In this document: positions 1-8,001 of the stretch, piece by piece | Layout of the letters: each line of letters begins with the position of its first letter | How positions within the stretch are numbered: the stretch's first letter is position 1 | Source of the DNA: Cytophagales bacterium | GTDB lineage: Bacteria > Bacteroidota > Bacteroidia > Cytophagales > Spirosomataceae | Length of the DNA: 64,000 nt | Direction: 5' to 3' | Assembly (NCBI GenBank): GCA_013298125.1 | Contig: JAAFJP010000007.1 | Location: forward strand, 62,001-126,000 | Notes under the pieces: generated by a model | Database searches by the model: none | What the model was told of the DNA's origin: nothing | Seen by the model: the letters and a program-made list of their open reading frames with translations, nothing else | Program-made: the position numbers and the translations under genes

Positions 1-774
1 GGTTATTTGGTGTTTGTCTGATTCTACCAACGTATAAATGCCGTTGGGATAAATGCCTTCGGGTTCGTCATAAGCGAGTGAGTCTTTTGAATAATTAATA
101 ATTTTACCTGTAAGTATTTGAATACCAAAGACTTCACTTCTAAAACCTATGCCTCTTTTGTATTGAGCAAATATCAGTTCCTCTTCATTTTTACCTCGCC
201 AGTTCTGTGATTCTAAAATATCTTCATACTTGATTCCTTCGTCCGAAACCACGTTTTTAGCATCTACCAAAAGTTTCTTGTCAATTATCGAAACGACTCC
301 ATTTTTATATGAAATAGTACCCGAATAAATCTGTAATTGCCCAGGCAAAGTCCACGCAATTTTCATGGTTTTTCTTGAAATGGCTGGACCTTCATCTACT
401 TCTTCATTGGCAATTCTTTGAGGATGTTTTTGGGAATTTTTATGCAAAATTTCAAAATAAAGTTTGTGTCTTTCCGCCCCGCCACAAAGCAATAAATCAC
501 CATTTGAAAGGCACATCACACGATGATAGCCATGTCCTTTTTCACGGTTTTCGGGTTTTGTGAGCTGAATAGTAGCCTTTGTTTTTACATTAACCATCCA
601 AACATCACCCCCAGGTTTATCCAAAAAATAGATTTTTGTTCCATCCAAAGACCATTCGGCTCGCTGTCCGAAATTGGTTAATGAAGTAATATGCAGAGGG
701 AGTTTATCAGGCGGAAAACAGCCTTGTGCGTATGTGGAGGTAGAAATGAGTAAAAGTAAGAGGAGTTTTTGCAT
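1..774 (-). CDS. TolB/PD40-type beta-propeller secreted protein (3' end cut by window)
   Basis: The reading frame runs from an ATG at 774 to the window edge without a stop, giving about 258 visible residues; the C-terminus lies outside the window. It begins with a signal peptide (MQKLLLLLLISTSTYAQG) and continues with WD40-like PD40 units such as AEWSLDGTKIYFLDKPGG and TMKIAWTLPGQLQIYSG. The repeats resemble TolB/TolB-like propellers, which are usually periplasmic or surface proteins. The specific role is unknown. It is divergent from the Crp/Fnr gene at 868 with 93 bp between starts. The ORF track omits it because it is open-ended. The family assignment is moderately sure. Confidence 0.72.
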   Translation of the reverse strand, partial: MQKLLLLLLISTSTYAQGCFPPDKLPLHITSLTNFGQRAEWSLDGTKIYFLDKPGGDVWMVNVKTKATIQLTKPENREKGHGYHRVMCLSNGDLLLCGGAERHKLYFEILHKNSQKHPQRIANEEVDEGPAISRKTMKIAWTLPGQLQIYSGTISYKNGVVSIIDKKLLVDAKNVVSDEGIKYEDILESQNWRGKNEEELIFAQYKRGIGFRSEVFGIQILTGKIINYSKDSLAYDEPEGIYPNGIYTLVESDKHQIT

Positions 775-800
775 TATTATTCCTTGATTTTTAGGCTAAT

Positions 801-832
801 TTACAAAAAATGTAATTGCTTCGTTAATTTTG
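801..832 (+). promoter_or_regulatory. Candidate Crp/Fnr operator and -7 box for the 868 gene
   Basis: A 15-bp perfect palindrome TTACA-N5-TGTAA (801-815) lies just upstream of TAATTTTG (825-832), a perfect match to the Bacteroidota -7 element TAnnTTTG. The predicted transcription start is near 840, upstream of the ATG at 868. This supports starting the regulator at 868 rather than at 769, and suggests autoregulation. The operator role is inference. Confidence 0.45.
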
Positions 833-867
833 TAATTTTACCCAACATTTCTAAAAAACCATTCTTT

Positions 868-1443
868 ATGCTTTCTAAACTATACGCTCACATTGCTCAA
901 AGCCTTACTGTTTCCAAAAACCTCAAACAAATTATTGAGCAATATTTTACGTCTTTGCAAATACCCAAAAATACCATTATCGAAGAAGAAGGTAAAGTTC
1001 CACAACATCTATATTTCATCAATGAAGGCTACATGAGGTCATTTTATTATGACAATGACGGCGATGAAGTAACCACTTTCTTGGCTACACCTGAGCAATA
1101 TATGGCATCATTTTTGAGCCTAAGTCAGCAAAAGATTTCTACCGAAAACATAGAAGCAATTACTGATTGTTCGCTCTTAAAAGTCAGTCGAGAAGAATTT
1201 TTAGGAATCATTGAAAAACACCCTGAGTTCAGAGATTATAGTCTGAAAATATTTGAACAGGCATTTTCTGCCATGAATCAACGAGCTAACGATTTAGCCA
1301 CCCTCACGGCGGAACAACGTTATACCCAACTACTTAATAATCAAGGAAATATCCTGCAAAACGTACCCATCCAATACATCGCTTCTTTCTTAGGAATTAA
1401 GCCCCAAAGCCTCAGTAGAATCCGTAAACAAATGATTAAGTAA
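868..1443 (+). CDS. Crp/Fnr family transcriptional regulator
   Basis: A 191-residue one-component regulator. Residues about 20-110 form a cyclic-nucleotide-binding-type beta roll (IIEEEGKVPQHLYFINEGYM), and the C-terminus is a winged helix-turn-helix (IQYIASFLGIKPQSLSRIRK). The CRP-type cAMP phosphate cassette is not apparent, as in many Bacteroidota members that sense unknown signals. The ORF track starts at 769, but that start lies upstream of the predicted promoter; the ATG at 868 gives the usual family length. It precedes the hydroxylase-reductase fusion on the same strand by 66 bp and probably controls it. Confidence 0.88.
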   Translation: MLSKLYAHIAQSLTVSKNLKQIIEQYFTSLQIPKNTIIEEEGKVPQHLYFINEGYMRSFYYDNDGDEVTTFLATPEQYMASFLSLSQQKISTENIEAITDCSLLKVSREEFLGIIEKHPEFRDYSLKIFEQAFSAMNQRANDLATLTAEQRYTQLLNNQGNILQNVPIQYIASFLGIKPQSLSRIRKQMIK

Positions 1444-1452
1444 CAATTGTTA
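1441..1452. promoter_or_regulatory. 12-bp perfect palindrome, candidate operator
   Basis: TAACAATTGTTA is a perfect palindrome overlapping the stop codon of the Crp/Fnr gene and lying about 60 bp before the predicted start (1510) of the fusion gene. The position suits a binding site of the adjacent regulator. Function is inferred from position and symmetry only. Confidence 0.35.
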
Positions 1453-1509
1453 AGTAGCCTGGTAGTTTTAATGCTCAATTTTGTATTGAAATTTAAAATA
1501 ATCAAAACC

Positions 1510-2964
1510 ATGATAACATTCGTTCAACAGTATTTAACCACTGTAATTGCCGCCCTTATGATTATGAGCGTGGCTTATCTTATTTTTTGGAAAGTATTTG
1601 GCAACAAATTGAGTAACCGAAAAATTCAACTTTCAACTCGTGCGGGTTGGTCGCAAATAAAAGGGGAAATCGGGACGACTGCCCTGTCGTTTGTGGGAAG
1701 TACACTTTTTATGCTCGTTATTTTATCGTTTAAAGACCAAGGCATAGCAAAATTTTATGTAGAAACGGGGAAATATGGCGTTCCATACGAAATTATGACA
1801 GTTATTCTCATGGTTTTGATTTCGGATACTTGGTTTTATTGGAGCCACCGAATTATGCACCATCCCAAAATCTATAAGTACGTTCACGCCCTTCACCACA
1901 AAAGTTTAGACGTAAATCCTTATACTTCTACGTCGTTTCATGTTATTGAAGCGATTTGGCTTACCGTCTGGATTTTGCCTTTATCAATGGTAATGCCTAT
2001 TTCAATGACCGCTCTCGGAATCGTGCAAGTTTTGGGAACTTTCAATAACCTAAAATCGCATTTGGGCTACGAACTTTTCCCAGGATTTTTCAATAAAGTT
2101 CCTTTCAATATGCTCGTAACTGCCACCAATCATAGTTTGCATCACACGCAATACAACGGAAATTACGGTCTGTTTTTCAGATTTTGGGATATTCTTTGTG
2201 GAACAGAATTGAACGATACAAGTCATCTTTTTCAAGATATTCACGAAAGAAAAGATGCCGTGATGATAGATAATACAAAATATAAGAATCTGACTATCAG
2301 TAATTTAGTAAAAGAAACGGACGATACTATTTCTTTATATTTTAAACCTTCCGACCAATTTTTTTATGCTTACGAAGCGGGGCAACATCTTACGGTGCGA
2401 GTAAAAGTTAAAGGCAGAACGCACAATCGTTGCTTTTCATTAAGCTCAACGCCAGGGAATGATTTTCTAAGAATTACCGTAAAATTGAAAGGAGAAGTTT
2501 CGCATTGGTTTTATAATGAAGCAAAAATTGGTGATACCATTGAGTCATTGTACCCCGTTGGAGATTTCAAGGCAAACAAGTCTGAAAACTACGTAATGAT
2601 AGCGGGCGGAAGTGGCATTACACCGCTTTACAGCATGATTAAGGATATTTTGAATAAAAATCCCAAAGCTAATATCAAACTTTTGTATGCCAATAAAAGT
2701 GAAAATAGTATCATTTTCAAAAACGAAATTGACGCTCTGACAAAACTATACCCCAATTTTGAATGTCAGCATTTCTTATCGGGTCAAAAGAGAATCAGTA
2801 TCGAAGACCTTGATGTAAACTCAGGAGCAAATTACTACGTATGTGGTCCAGACAGCCTAAAAGAGAGCGTTTTTGATAATTTACACATCGCAGGAGTCAA
2901 CAAAAATAACATTCATACCGAGCATTTTGTGGATGGATATGTGCCTTGGTTTGGGTTGGTTTAG
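1510..2964 (+). CDS. Fusion of membrane fatty acid hydroxylase and FAD/NAD(P)H reductase
   Basis: About 484 residues from the ATG at 1510; the track start at 1447 is a TTG overlapping the operator. The N-terminal ~240 residues are a membrane fatty acid hydroxylase/sterol desaturase domain with histidine boxes HRIMHH (near 113), HALHH (near 127) and HSLHH (near 208) for a di-iron centre. From about residue 255 follows a ferredoxin-reductase-type module: FAD motif RCFSLSST, NAD-binding AGGSGITPLY (near 365) and YVCGPDS (near 443). No C-terminal [2Fe-2S] domain follows. The enzyme would carry its own electron donor and act at the inner membrane on a lipid-like substrate; the substrate is unknown. 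Confidence 0.85.
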   Translation: MITFVQQYLTTVIAALMIMSVAYLIFWKVFGNKLSNRKIQLSTRAGWSQIKGEIGTTALSFVGSTLFMLVILSFKDQGIAKFYVETGKYGVPYEIMTVILMVLISDTWFYWSHRIMHHPKIYKYVHALHHKSLDVNPYTSTSFHVIEAIWLTVWILPLSMVMPISMTALGIVQVLGTFNNLKSHLGYELFPGFFNKVPFNMLVTATNHSLHHTQYNGNYGLFFRFWDILCGTELNDTSHLFQDIHERKDAVMIDNTKYKNLTISNLVKETDDTISLYFKPSDQFFYAYEAGQHLTVRVKVKGRTHNRCFSLSSTPGNDFLRITVKLKGEVSHWFYNEAKIGDTIESLYPVGDFKANKSENYVMIAGGSGITPLYSMIKDILNKNPKANIKLLYANKSENSIIFKNEIDALTKLYPNFECQHFLSGQKRISIEDLDVNSGANYYVCGPDSLKESVFDNLHIAGVNKNNIHTEHFVDGYVPWFGLV

Positions 2965-2978
2965 ATATTTCAAAGCAT

Positions 2979-3012
2979 AAAAAATCCCAAGCCTCTCGAC
3001 TTGGGATTTTTT
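2979..3012. terminator. Bidirectional rho-independent terminator
   Basis: A 12-bp perfect stem (AAAAATCCCAAG / CTTGGGATTTTT) with an 8-nt loop lies between the convergent fusion gene and the TetR gene, with A and T runs on both sides. It can serve both transcripts. Confidence 0.85.
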
Positions 3013-3600
3013 CTACGCTTTCTGCAAAACACTCAAAGCCACGTTCACAATCTCCGCATATTGCGAACGGTCTTTATGTATTTTGGCATCAACCCGCATA
3101 CCGTTGATGAGGCTATAAAAATAATTAGCAATAGCATGAGGGTTATTGCTTGGTGCAAGTTCTTGATTATCAATACCTTTCTGAATGGCAACGCTAAATG
3201 CAGTAATAATATTCTGACGATTTTCTCTTAAAATATCCGCAATTTCATGGTCGTGTGAGGCAAGTTCAATGGCAGTATTTACTATAAAACAGCCTTTACA
3301 ATCCTCATCGCCCACGGTTTCAGCAATGATATTATTCAGTAAAAGTGTAATGGTTTCTTTTAATGATTTATCGCCCTTCATGGCATCAATCATGCCCTGG
3401 GAAGCATTTTTGCGATAATTTTGCAAGGCAATGATAAACAAATTTCGCTTGTCGTGATATGCCCCATACATACTCGACTTACTCATGCCAAAAGCATCAA
3501 TAAGGTCTTGTGTTGAAACGCCAGCGTAGCCATTTTTCCAAAATAAATTAGTGGCGATGTCAATCACTTTTGCTTCGTCAAATTCACGAGTTCTTGCCAT
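3013..3600 (-). CDS. TetR/AcrR family transcriptional regulator
   Basis: 195 residues from ATG at 3600 (MARTREFDEAKV). The N-terminal helix-turn-helix is clear (VSTQDLIDAFGMSKSSMYGAYHDKRNLF), followed by a helical ligand domain containing EDCKGCFIVNT, typical of TetR_C members of this subfamily. The track start at 3645 overlaps the methyltransferase and was not chosen. It is the last gene of a six-gene minus-strand run starting with DoxX at 6202 and may repress that operon through a small electrophile or oxidant ligand; the ligand is not known. Confidence 0.87.
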   Translation of the reverse strand: MARTREFDEAKVIDIATNLFWKNGYAGVSTQDLIDAFGMSKSSMYGAYHDKRNLFIIALQNYRKNASQGMIDAMKGDKSLKETITLLLNNIIAETVGDEDCKGCFIVNTAIELASHDHEIADILRENRQNIITAFSVAIQKGIDNQELAPSNNPHAIANYFYSLINGMRVDAKIHKDRSQYAEIVNVALSVLQKA

Positions 3601-3625
3601 TTTTAATGAGATTTTTGAATAAATA

Positions 3626-4237
3626 TTATCTTTTCTTTCCAACAAATCTAATCACTGAGCCAGTTCCTTTATGAAAACTTCCCTCACTTAATTCTACCTC
3701 TGTTTCTTCTAAAAGGATTACTTCTAAATTACTAAAATCCGCTTTGATTTCTTCTATCGAAAACAACATTCCCAAATCTTTTGGACCACCGACGGCAGGA
3801 TTTCCCGTGTTGTATTTCAAATGAGATTTGCTAAATGCCTCAAAAATTACGATACCACCTTGCTTCAAATATGTACTTAATTTTTGATGATAAATAGATT
3901 TTGTTTCAGCCGAAAAATGGGCATAAATCAAAGCAATGGCATCAAATTGCTCATTTTTGAAACGTATCTCATCAAATTCACCTACTTGGTAATCAATGGA
4001 AACTTGGTTGGTTTTAGCCAACAAATCAGCTTTCTTTTTACCCTCCATACTCAAATCAAAAGCCGAAACTTGCCAACCCAATTGGGCAGCAAAAACTGCA
4101 TTTCTTCCTTCGCCCTCGGCAGGGAAAAGTATGTTTCCTTTTTCAAAAAGTGGTAATTGAGCCTTCAAAAAATTGTTAGGTTCTGTTCCGTAAGCAAATT
4201 CCTCTTTGCCGTATCTTTCATTCCAAAATTCTTTCAT
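3626..4237 (-). CDS. Class I SAM-dependent methyltransferase
   Basis: 203 residues. The SAM-binding motif I region reads [20 protein letters not shown], and acidic motif II follows ([14 protein letters not shown]). The opening [21 protein letters not shown] is typical of small Bacteroidota TehB/thiopurine-methyltransferase-like enzymes that methylate small molecules, sometimes thiols or metalloids. The substrate cannot be told from sequence. It sits 11 nt after the rhodanese-thioredoxin gene and 25 nt before the TetR gene in the same operon, which suggests a part in detoxification. Confidence 0.82.
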   Translation of the reverse strand: MKEFWNERYGKEEFAYGTEPNNFLKAQLPLFEKGNILFPAEGEGRNAVFAAQLGWQVSAFDLSMEGKKKADLLAKTNQVSIDYQVGEFDEIRFKNEQFDAIALIYAHFSAETKSIYHQKLSTYLKQGGIVIFEAFSKSHLKYNTGNPAVGGPKDLGMLFSIEEIKADFSNLEVILLEETEVELSEGSFHKGTGSVIRFVGKKR

Positions 4238-4248
4238 GTTTTGTATTT

Positions 4249-4932
4249 TTAGTTTGCAAATTCGTGTAACCCACCCATATCCATAAAGCCTTCGTGTTCT
4301 TTTACTTTTTTGCCTTTCTTATACAAATGTAAAGTTGGTAAAGTCTTGATTCTAAATGTTTCACAAAGTTCTTTATCTTTATCAGCATCTATTTTTACAA
4401 TTTTTACATTAGGCATATGTTTGGAAAACATGGCTAATATTGGGTTCATTTTTACGCAAGGCGGACACCATTTTGCTCCAAAATCCACTAAAACTATTTC
4501 TTCGTTGGCAATTAGCTTTTGAAACTCAGCCTTACTCATTCCTTTTTCAGTTGATAAACCTTCTAAGGGTTGTTTCTCATAATTCCACGCTGTTATGCCA
4601 CCCTTCAATTCAAAAACTGTAAATCCTTCTGACCTCAATTGTTTGGCGGCAGATGCACTTCTACCTCCCGAAAGACAATAGACATAAACGGATTTTGATT
4701 TATTGAGGGACTCGCTACGAACCTTAAATTCCGCTTTATTCGTCCAGTCGGCTTGTAAAGAACCTACGATATGACCATTCCCAAACTCCTCTTTGGTACG
4801 GACATCCAATAACTGAATATTTTTGTCTTTGATAGCATTTGCAAAGTCGTTTACCTCTAATACCTGATTATTCTGAGCATTACATGACGTAACGATGAAT
4901 AATGAGCATATCAATATTTTCAAGTTTTTCAT
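4249..4932 (-). CDS. Rhodanese-thioredoxin fusion lipoprotein
   Basis: 227 residues. The signal sequence ends in a lipobox (FIVTSC), so the protein is probably anchored in an envelope membrane. A rhodanese domain follows (about 25-120) with its active-site Cys in [11 protein letters not shown], then a thioredoxin domain (about 130-225) with WCPPC. The fusion suggests transfer of sulfane sulfur or reduction of persulfides outside the cytoplasm; this is inference. It begins 1 nt after the DUF2798 stop region and belongs to the redox operon. Both catalytic motifs are intact. Confidence 0.9.
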   Translation of the reverse strand: MKNLKILICSLFIVTSCNAQNNQVLEVNDFANAIKDKNIQLLDVRTKEEFGNGHIVGSLQADWTNKAEFKVRSESLNKSKSVYVYCLSGGRSASAAKQLRSEGFTVFELKGGITAWNYEKQPLEGLSTEKGMSKAEFQKLIANEEIVLVDFGAKWCPPCVKMNPILAMFSKHMPNVKIVKIDADKDKELCETFRIKTLPTLHLYKKGKKVKEHEGFMDMGGLHEFAN

Positions 4933-4933
4933 T

Positions 4934-5164
4934 TTATTCTGTCCAGTTAATTTTTGAGACTAATTTTCGAGCAATTGGTACTACCAATATTGCCACAGGA
5001 TATGCTACTACGAAACTTATCATCCAGCTATTCATCCAAATAGATGCAAAAGATTCTATAAAACCTATTCGTAAAAATGTATTGAAAAATGACATGACAA
5101 AGGTTAGGGGCAATGCCACACAAAACACAAAGACGAATGTCTGATATTTTTTATTTAGTGTCAT
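4934..5164 (-). CDS. DUF2798 small membrane protein
   Basis: 76 residues with two hydrophobic helices (TFVFVFCVALPLTFVMSFFN and SWMISFVVAYPVAILVVPIA), matching the size and topology of DUF2798. The function of this family is unknown. Its start overlaps the end of the thioredoxin-like gene by 14 bp, which indicates translational coupling in the operon. Confidence 0.75.
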   Translation of the reverse strand: MTLNKKYQTFVFVFCVALPLTFVMSFFNTFLRIGFIESFASIWMNSWMISFVVAYPVAILVVPIARKLVSKINWTE

Positions 5165-5762
5165 TTTTAATATGATTGAAAACCTCTATGAGTTCTTTTT
5201 GTAAATCAATGCCTTTGTTTTGAGCGTACCAAGTATGAATTTTAGTGTATTTTTCGGGTTTAGAGGTGTTCTCTTTTCCCCACACTGTCAGTAAATTTTG
5301 GAGTTCTTGGGTTCTGGGTCCCCACTTAAACAGTTGCTCATTAGCTGAATTCAAAAACAATACAACAGGTATCGACTTGCTCACACCATTACTCAAATAC
5401 CTATTCATCAAATCAGGATTTTCGTCTCTTAAAATGGTTCTTACTTGAATCAAAGGATTTAAAATTGATAATTTTTGAAACCAGGGCAACTGTTGAGCTA
5501 CATCTCCACACCAAGCCTCGGTAATTACCAAAATTGTCATGGGTAAAGTCCATTTTTCAATCAAAACACTTAAATCTTGATTCAGAATAATTGTTTTTTC
5601 TAACCTTTTAATTCTATGTAAATTCAATTTTGTGTATTCAATCAAATCAACGGATTGTTCTTCACCCGTTGTAATTTTCATGGCTACCAGAGATTCCGTT
5701 AAGGCAACATATTCTGAATAACTCAATGATTTTTCGATGAAATGGTCTTCTATTTTATTCAT
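5151..5762 (-). CDS. Thioredoxin-like family protein
   Basis: 203 residues with a thioredoxin-fold core (MTILVITEAWCGDVAQQLPW, then SKSIPVVLFLNS with the cis-Pro region). The active-site position reads WCGD rather than WCxxC, so only one cysteine is kept; this is seen in Thioredoxin_9-type proteins, often annotated as thioredoxin family. No signal peptide is seen, so it is probably cytoplasmic. It is the second gene of the operon, after DoxX. The exact redox partner is unknown. Confidence 0.78.
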   Translation of the reverse strand: MNKIEDHFIEKSLSYSEYVALTESLVAMKITTGEEQSVDLIEYTKLNLHRIKRLEKTIILNQDLSVLIEKWTLPMTILVITEAWCGDVAQQLPWFQKLSILNPLIQVRTILRDENPDLMNRYLSNGVSKSIPVVLFLNSANEQLFKWGPRTQELQNLLTVWGKENTSKPEKYTKIHTWYAQNKGIDLQKELIEVFNHIKNDTK

Positions 5763-5812
5763 TTTTTTTAATTAAAATATCAGCCCCAATTGAATGAGAC
5801 TGATACTTTCTG

Positions 5813-6202
5813 TTAAACTAATTCCGCTTTTGCCACAAATATTTGCTTGTAATATCCCCAATAACGATAAATCAAAAATGCCTGTAAAAGTGCTAAAATA
5901 ATCGCCATTGGCACATTTTGAGGTTCTAATGCCAAGTGAAACAATAAAATTTGCAAGTTGATTGGAGCTAAAATACCCAATGCCAAAGGTACAAAATACC
6001 CACTGATTAAGGCTGCCCCAATCAGAATTTCTAAGCTACGAAGAATGGGCCAAAAGTACCCCGCTTTGGTAAGACCCGTCATGTAATCAACGGCTGCACC
6101 GTGCAATTCTGGGTGGGGTGCGAAAGGAAAAAAGTAGTTGATTCCGAATATAAAAAACGGTAATCCTAAAATAACTCGGGCTGCAATGGTTGCGATTTTC
6201 AT
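5813..6202 (-). CDS. DoxX family membrane protein
   Basis: 129 residues with four predicted transmembrane helices and the DoxX-like features of an early FxxGxNYFFPF loop and a long central helix pair. DoxX proteins are small quinone- or thiosulfate-related membrane proteins; in actinobacteria a DoxX works with thiol redox enzymes. Here it is the first gene of an operon with thioredoxin and rhodanese domains, which fits a thiol-redox role, but this is inference from context. It is preceded by the palindromic element at 6241. Confidence 0.8.
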   Translation of the reverse strand: MKIATIAARVILGLPFFIFGINYFFPFAPHPELHGAAVDYMTGLTKAGYFWPILRSLEILIGAALISGYFVPLALGILAPINLQILLFHLALEPQNVPMAIILALLQAFLIYRYWGYYKQIFVAKAELV

Positions 6203-6240
6203 TTTTGTAATTGTTTTGATTTTATAATTGATTTTTACTT

Positions 6241-6401
6241 GGTAACGGGTAAATAATAAGTTGGTCTAATTTACCTGAATTATTTTATTGAGAGTTAAAC
6301 GGTATTTTGATGCGAATAACAGCGTTATTTAAAGAAAAATACCTTTTAAATATCGGTAAAAGAATCAGATAAAAAGACCCACTTATTGTTTACCCGTTAC
6401 C
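6241..6401. repeat. 161-bp nested palindrome (MITE-like or structured leader)
   Basis: The ends form an imperfect inverted repeat of about 27 bp (25 matches): GGTAACGGGTAAATAATAAG at 6241 and its complement ending at 6401. Inside are further nested inverted segments, GGTATTTT...AAAAATACC and AATAAC-AGC-GTTATT, so the whole can fold into one long hairpin. The right arm contains the stop codon of the 6397-7029 gene. It may be a MITE-like insertion, a terminator, or a leader of the redox operon; no second copy was seen in this window. Confidence 0.6.
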
Positions 6402-7029
6402 TTAATTCTGTTCTGATAAATACTCCATAATTCTCGTATTTGATGGGCAAATTGCCGAATTGGTCAAGCGTAACGCCCAATCCATACTGTATTTTCTCAT
6501 TTCCAATTCCTAATCGAAACATCTGAAAGCCTCTTTTAAATTCTTTAAAATCAGTTTCGCCCATCAATTGAGCTCTCGTATAGAGATTCAGTTTATCAGA
6601 TATTTTAGGTCGATATTCGTAAATAATCATAAATTCCGAAGCATAATTTTTCACCAAAGAATGCCTATTATGAATCATCAAGAAACTATTTTTTGAAGGA
6701 AAAATCCCTTGAATACCCGCCGAAGGACCGTAATCTATTTTGTTGTGAAAACCTCCCCCAAAAACTCGGATATTTTTAGTTAATCCATAATACACGTTTG
6801 CCAAAATGATGTGGTACCGATATATTGGGTCATTTTTATCATGCGGCATATTGAAATTGACAATCCCAAAAAATCCAGCTTTACTGTTTTCTGAAAATTT
6901 CTTATTTAAAATTAGCTGGGTATTAATGGCTTCATTTCCTGCCAAAACTTCAACGGGTATCCCCTGCGAATTACCTTTAAATTGTATCAATAAAAGGGTA
7001 ATAATGGTTAGTAATTGTATTTTTTTCAT
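6397..7029 (-). CDS. Putative outer-membrane beta-barrel protein
   Basis: 210 residues with a signal peptide (MKKIQLLTIITLLLIQFKGNSQG). The mature part alternates hydrophobic and polar residues in short amphipathic strands (SKAGFFGIVNFNM, NIRVFGGGFHNKI, KIQYGLGVTLDQF) and ends in a strand close to the C-terminus, as in small Bacteroidota porin-like barrels. No family name is recognised with confidence. It is transcribed toward the redox operon but is separated from it by the 161-bp palindrome. Confidence 0.6.
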   Translation of the reverse strand: MKKIQLLTIITLLLIQFKGNSQGIPVEVLAGNEAINTQLILNKKFSENSKAGFFGIVNFNMPHDKNDPIYRYHIILANVYYGLTKNIRVFGGGFHNKIDYGPSAGIQGIFPSKNSFLMIHNRHSLVKNYASEFMIIYEYRPKISDKLNLYTRAQLMGETDFKEFKRGFQMFRLGIGNEKIQYGLGVTLDQFGNLPIKYENYGVFIRTELR

Positions 7030-7054
7030 TTGTATTGTCTTAATAATTTAATCA

Positions 7055-7093
7055 AAAAGGTGGGCGAAATACAAGACTTCGCCCACCTTTTAT
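7055..7093 (-). terminator. Rho-independent terminator of the SDR gene
   Basis: The stem AAAAGGTGGGCGAA / TTCGCCCACCTTTT with a 9-nt loop lies directly after the SDR stop codon, with a T run on the minus strand. Confidence 0.85.
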
Positions 7094-7843
7094 TTAAAAT
7101 TGAACCATTCCACCATCCACATAAATCTCCGTACCGTGAATAAACGAAGCATCTTCTGAGGCTAAGAACGTTACAGTTTTAGCAATTTCTTCCGATGTTC
7201 CGAATCTTCCCATCGGTACTTGTGGCAAAACTGCCCCTGCAAAACCATTAATTTGCTCTTCGTTCATCCCCGTTTTATTGAAAAATGCAGTATTGATTGG
7301 TCCTGGACTCACCGCATTCAAACGTATTTTTCTGGCTGAAAGCTCTGCCGCAAACGTTTTTACGAATGATTTAACTGCACCCTTTGCCGCTGAATAAACC
7401 GAAGCACCTTGCATTCCCTTTTCTGTTACCACCGAAGTATTCAGTATAACGGAACCGCCTTCGCCCATCAATGGCAAAATGGCTTGCACCGTAAATAATG
7501 TTCCTTTTACTAACACATTAAATTGCTCGTCGAAATGGGCTTCGTCAATTTGCTCAATTGGGGCAAATTTGCCATATCCAGCATTCACAAAAAGCACATC
7601 AACCTTGCCCGTTTTTTGTTTAATTTGCTCTGCAAGGTCTTTAATACTCGACAAATTACTTGCATCAGAAACAAATCCAATGGCATTTCCGCCCAATTCT
7701 TTCAAGGTTTCGTTTACCGTATCGGCATAACGACCCGTGATAATTACCGTTGCACCTTGCTCAATAAATTCTTGGGCAGTTGCCTTTCCGATACCACTTG
7801 TTCCACCCGTTACAAGAGCAATTTTGTTTTCTAATTTTCTCAT
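7094..7843 (-). CDS. SDR family oxidoreductase
   Basis: 249 residues, a classical short-chain dehydrogenase: cofactor motif TGGTSGIGK near the N-terminus, NAG (VNAGYGK), active-site Ser and YSAAK, and the C-terminal SEDASFIHGTEIYVDGG characteristic of glucose-1-dehydrogenase/FabG-like enzymes. The substrate is unknown. It stands alone on the minus strand with its own terminator, and its upstream region has an inverted repeat of GGACT half-sites suggesting control by a repressor. Confidence 0.9.
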   Translation of the reverse strand: MRKLENKIALVTGGTSGIGKATAQEFIEQGATVIITGRYADTVNETLKELGGNAIGFVSDASNLSSIKDLAEQIKQKTGKVDVLFVNAGYGKFAPIEQIDEAHFDEQFNVLVKGTLFTVQAILPLMGEGGSVILNTSVVTEKGMQGASVYSAAKGAVKSFVKTFAAELSARKIRLNAVSPGPINTAFFNKTGMNEEQINGFAGAVLPQVPMGRFGTSEEIAKTVTFLASEDASFIHGTEIYVDGGMVQF

Positions 7844-7876
7844 TTCAATTATTTATTTACACCATTTTGAACCATT

Positions 7877-7913
7877 CAGTCCATAAAGGTATAAATAATG
7901 GACTGATTAGTCC
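7877..7913. promoter_or_regulatory. GGACT-N4-AGTCC operator candidate
   Basis: GGACTGATTAGTCC (7900-7913) is a perfect palindrome with a 4-nt centre, and a further CAGTCC half-site lies at 7877-7882. The group sits in the promoter region of the SDR gene (start 7843), close to a TACCTTTA -7-like element on the minus strand. It probably binds a dimeric repressor, whose identity is unknown. Confidence 0.4.
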
Positions 7914-8001
7914 AAATAAAATAAAAATTATTTTATTAATCAATTAATTATAAAAAAGAATTGATTAGTAATTACTTGTAAATGAAGGAGTTATGATTAT
8001 T

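Noticed and set aside
769-867. N-terminal extension of the first Crp/Fnr protein
   Set aside because: It lies upstream of the predicted -7 box and transcription start.
1447-1509. N-terminal extension of the hydroxylase fusion from a TTG
   Set aside because: It overlaps the palindrome and a likely promoter, and the ATG at 1510 gives the normal family start.
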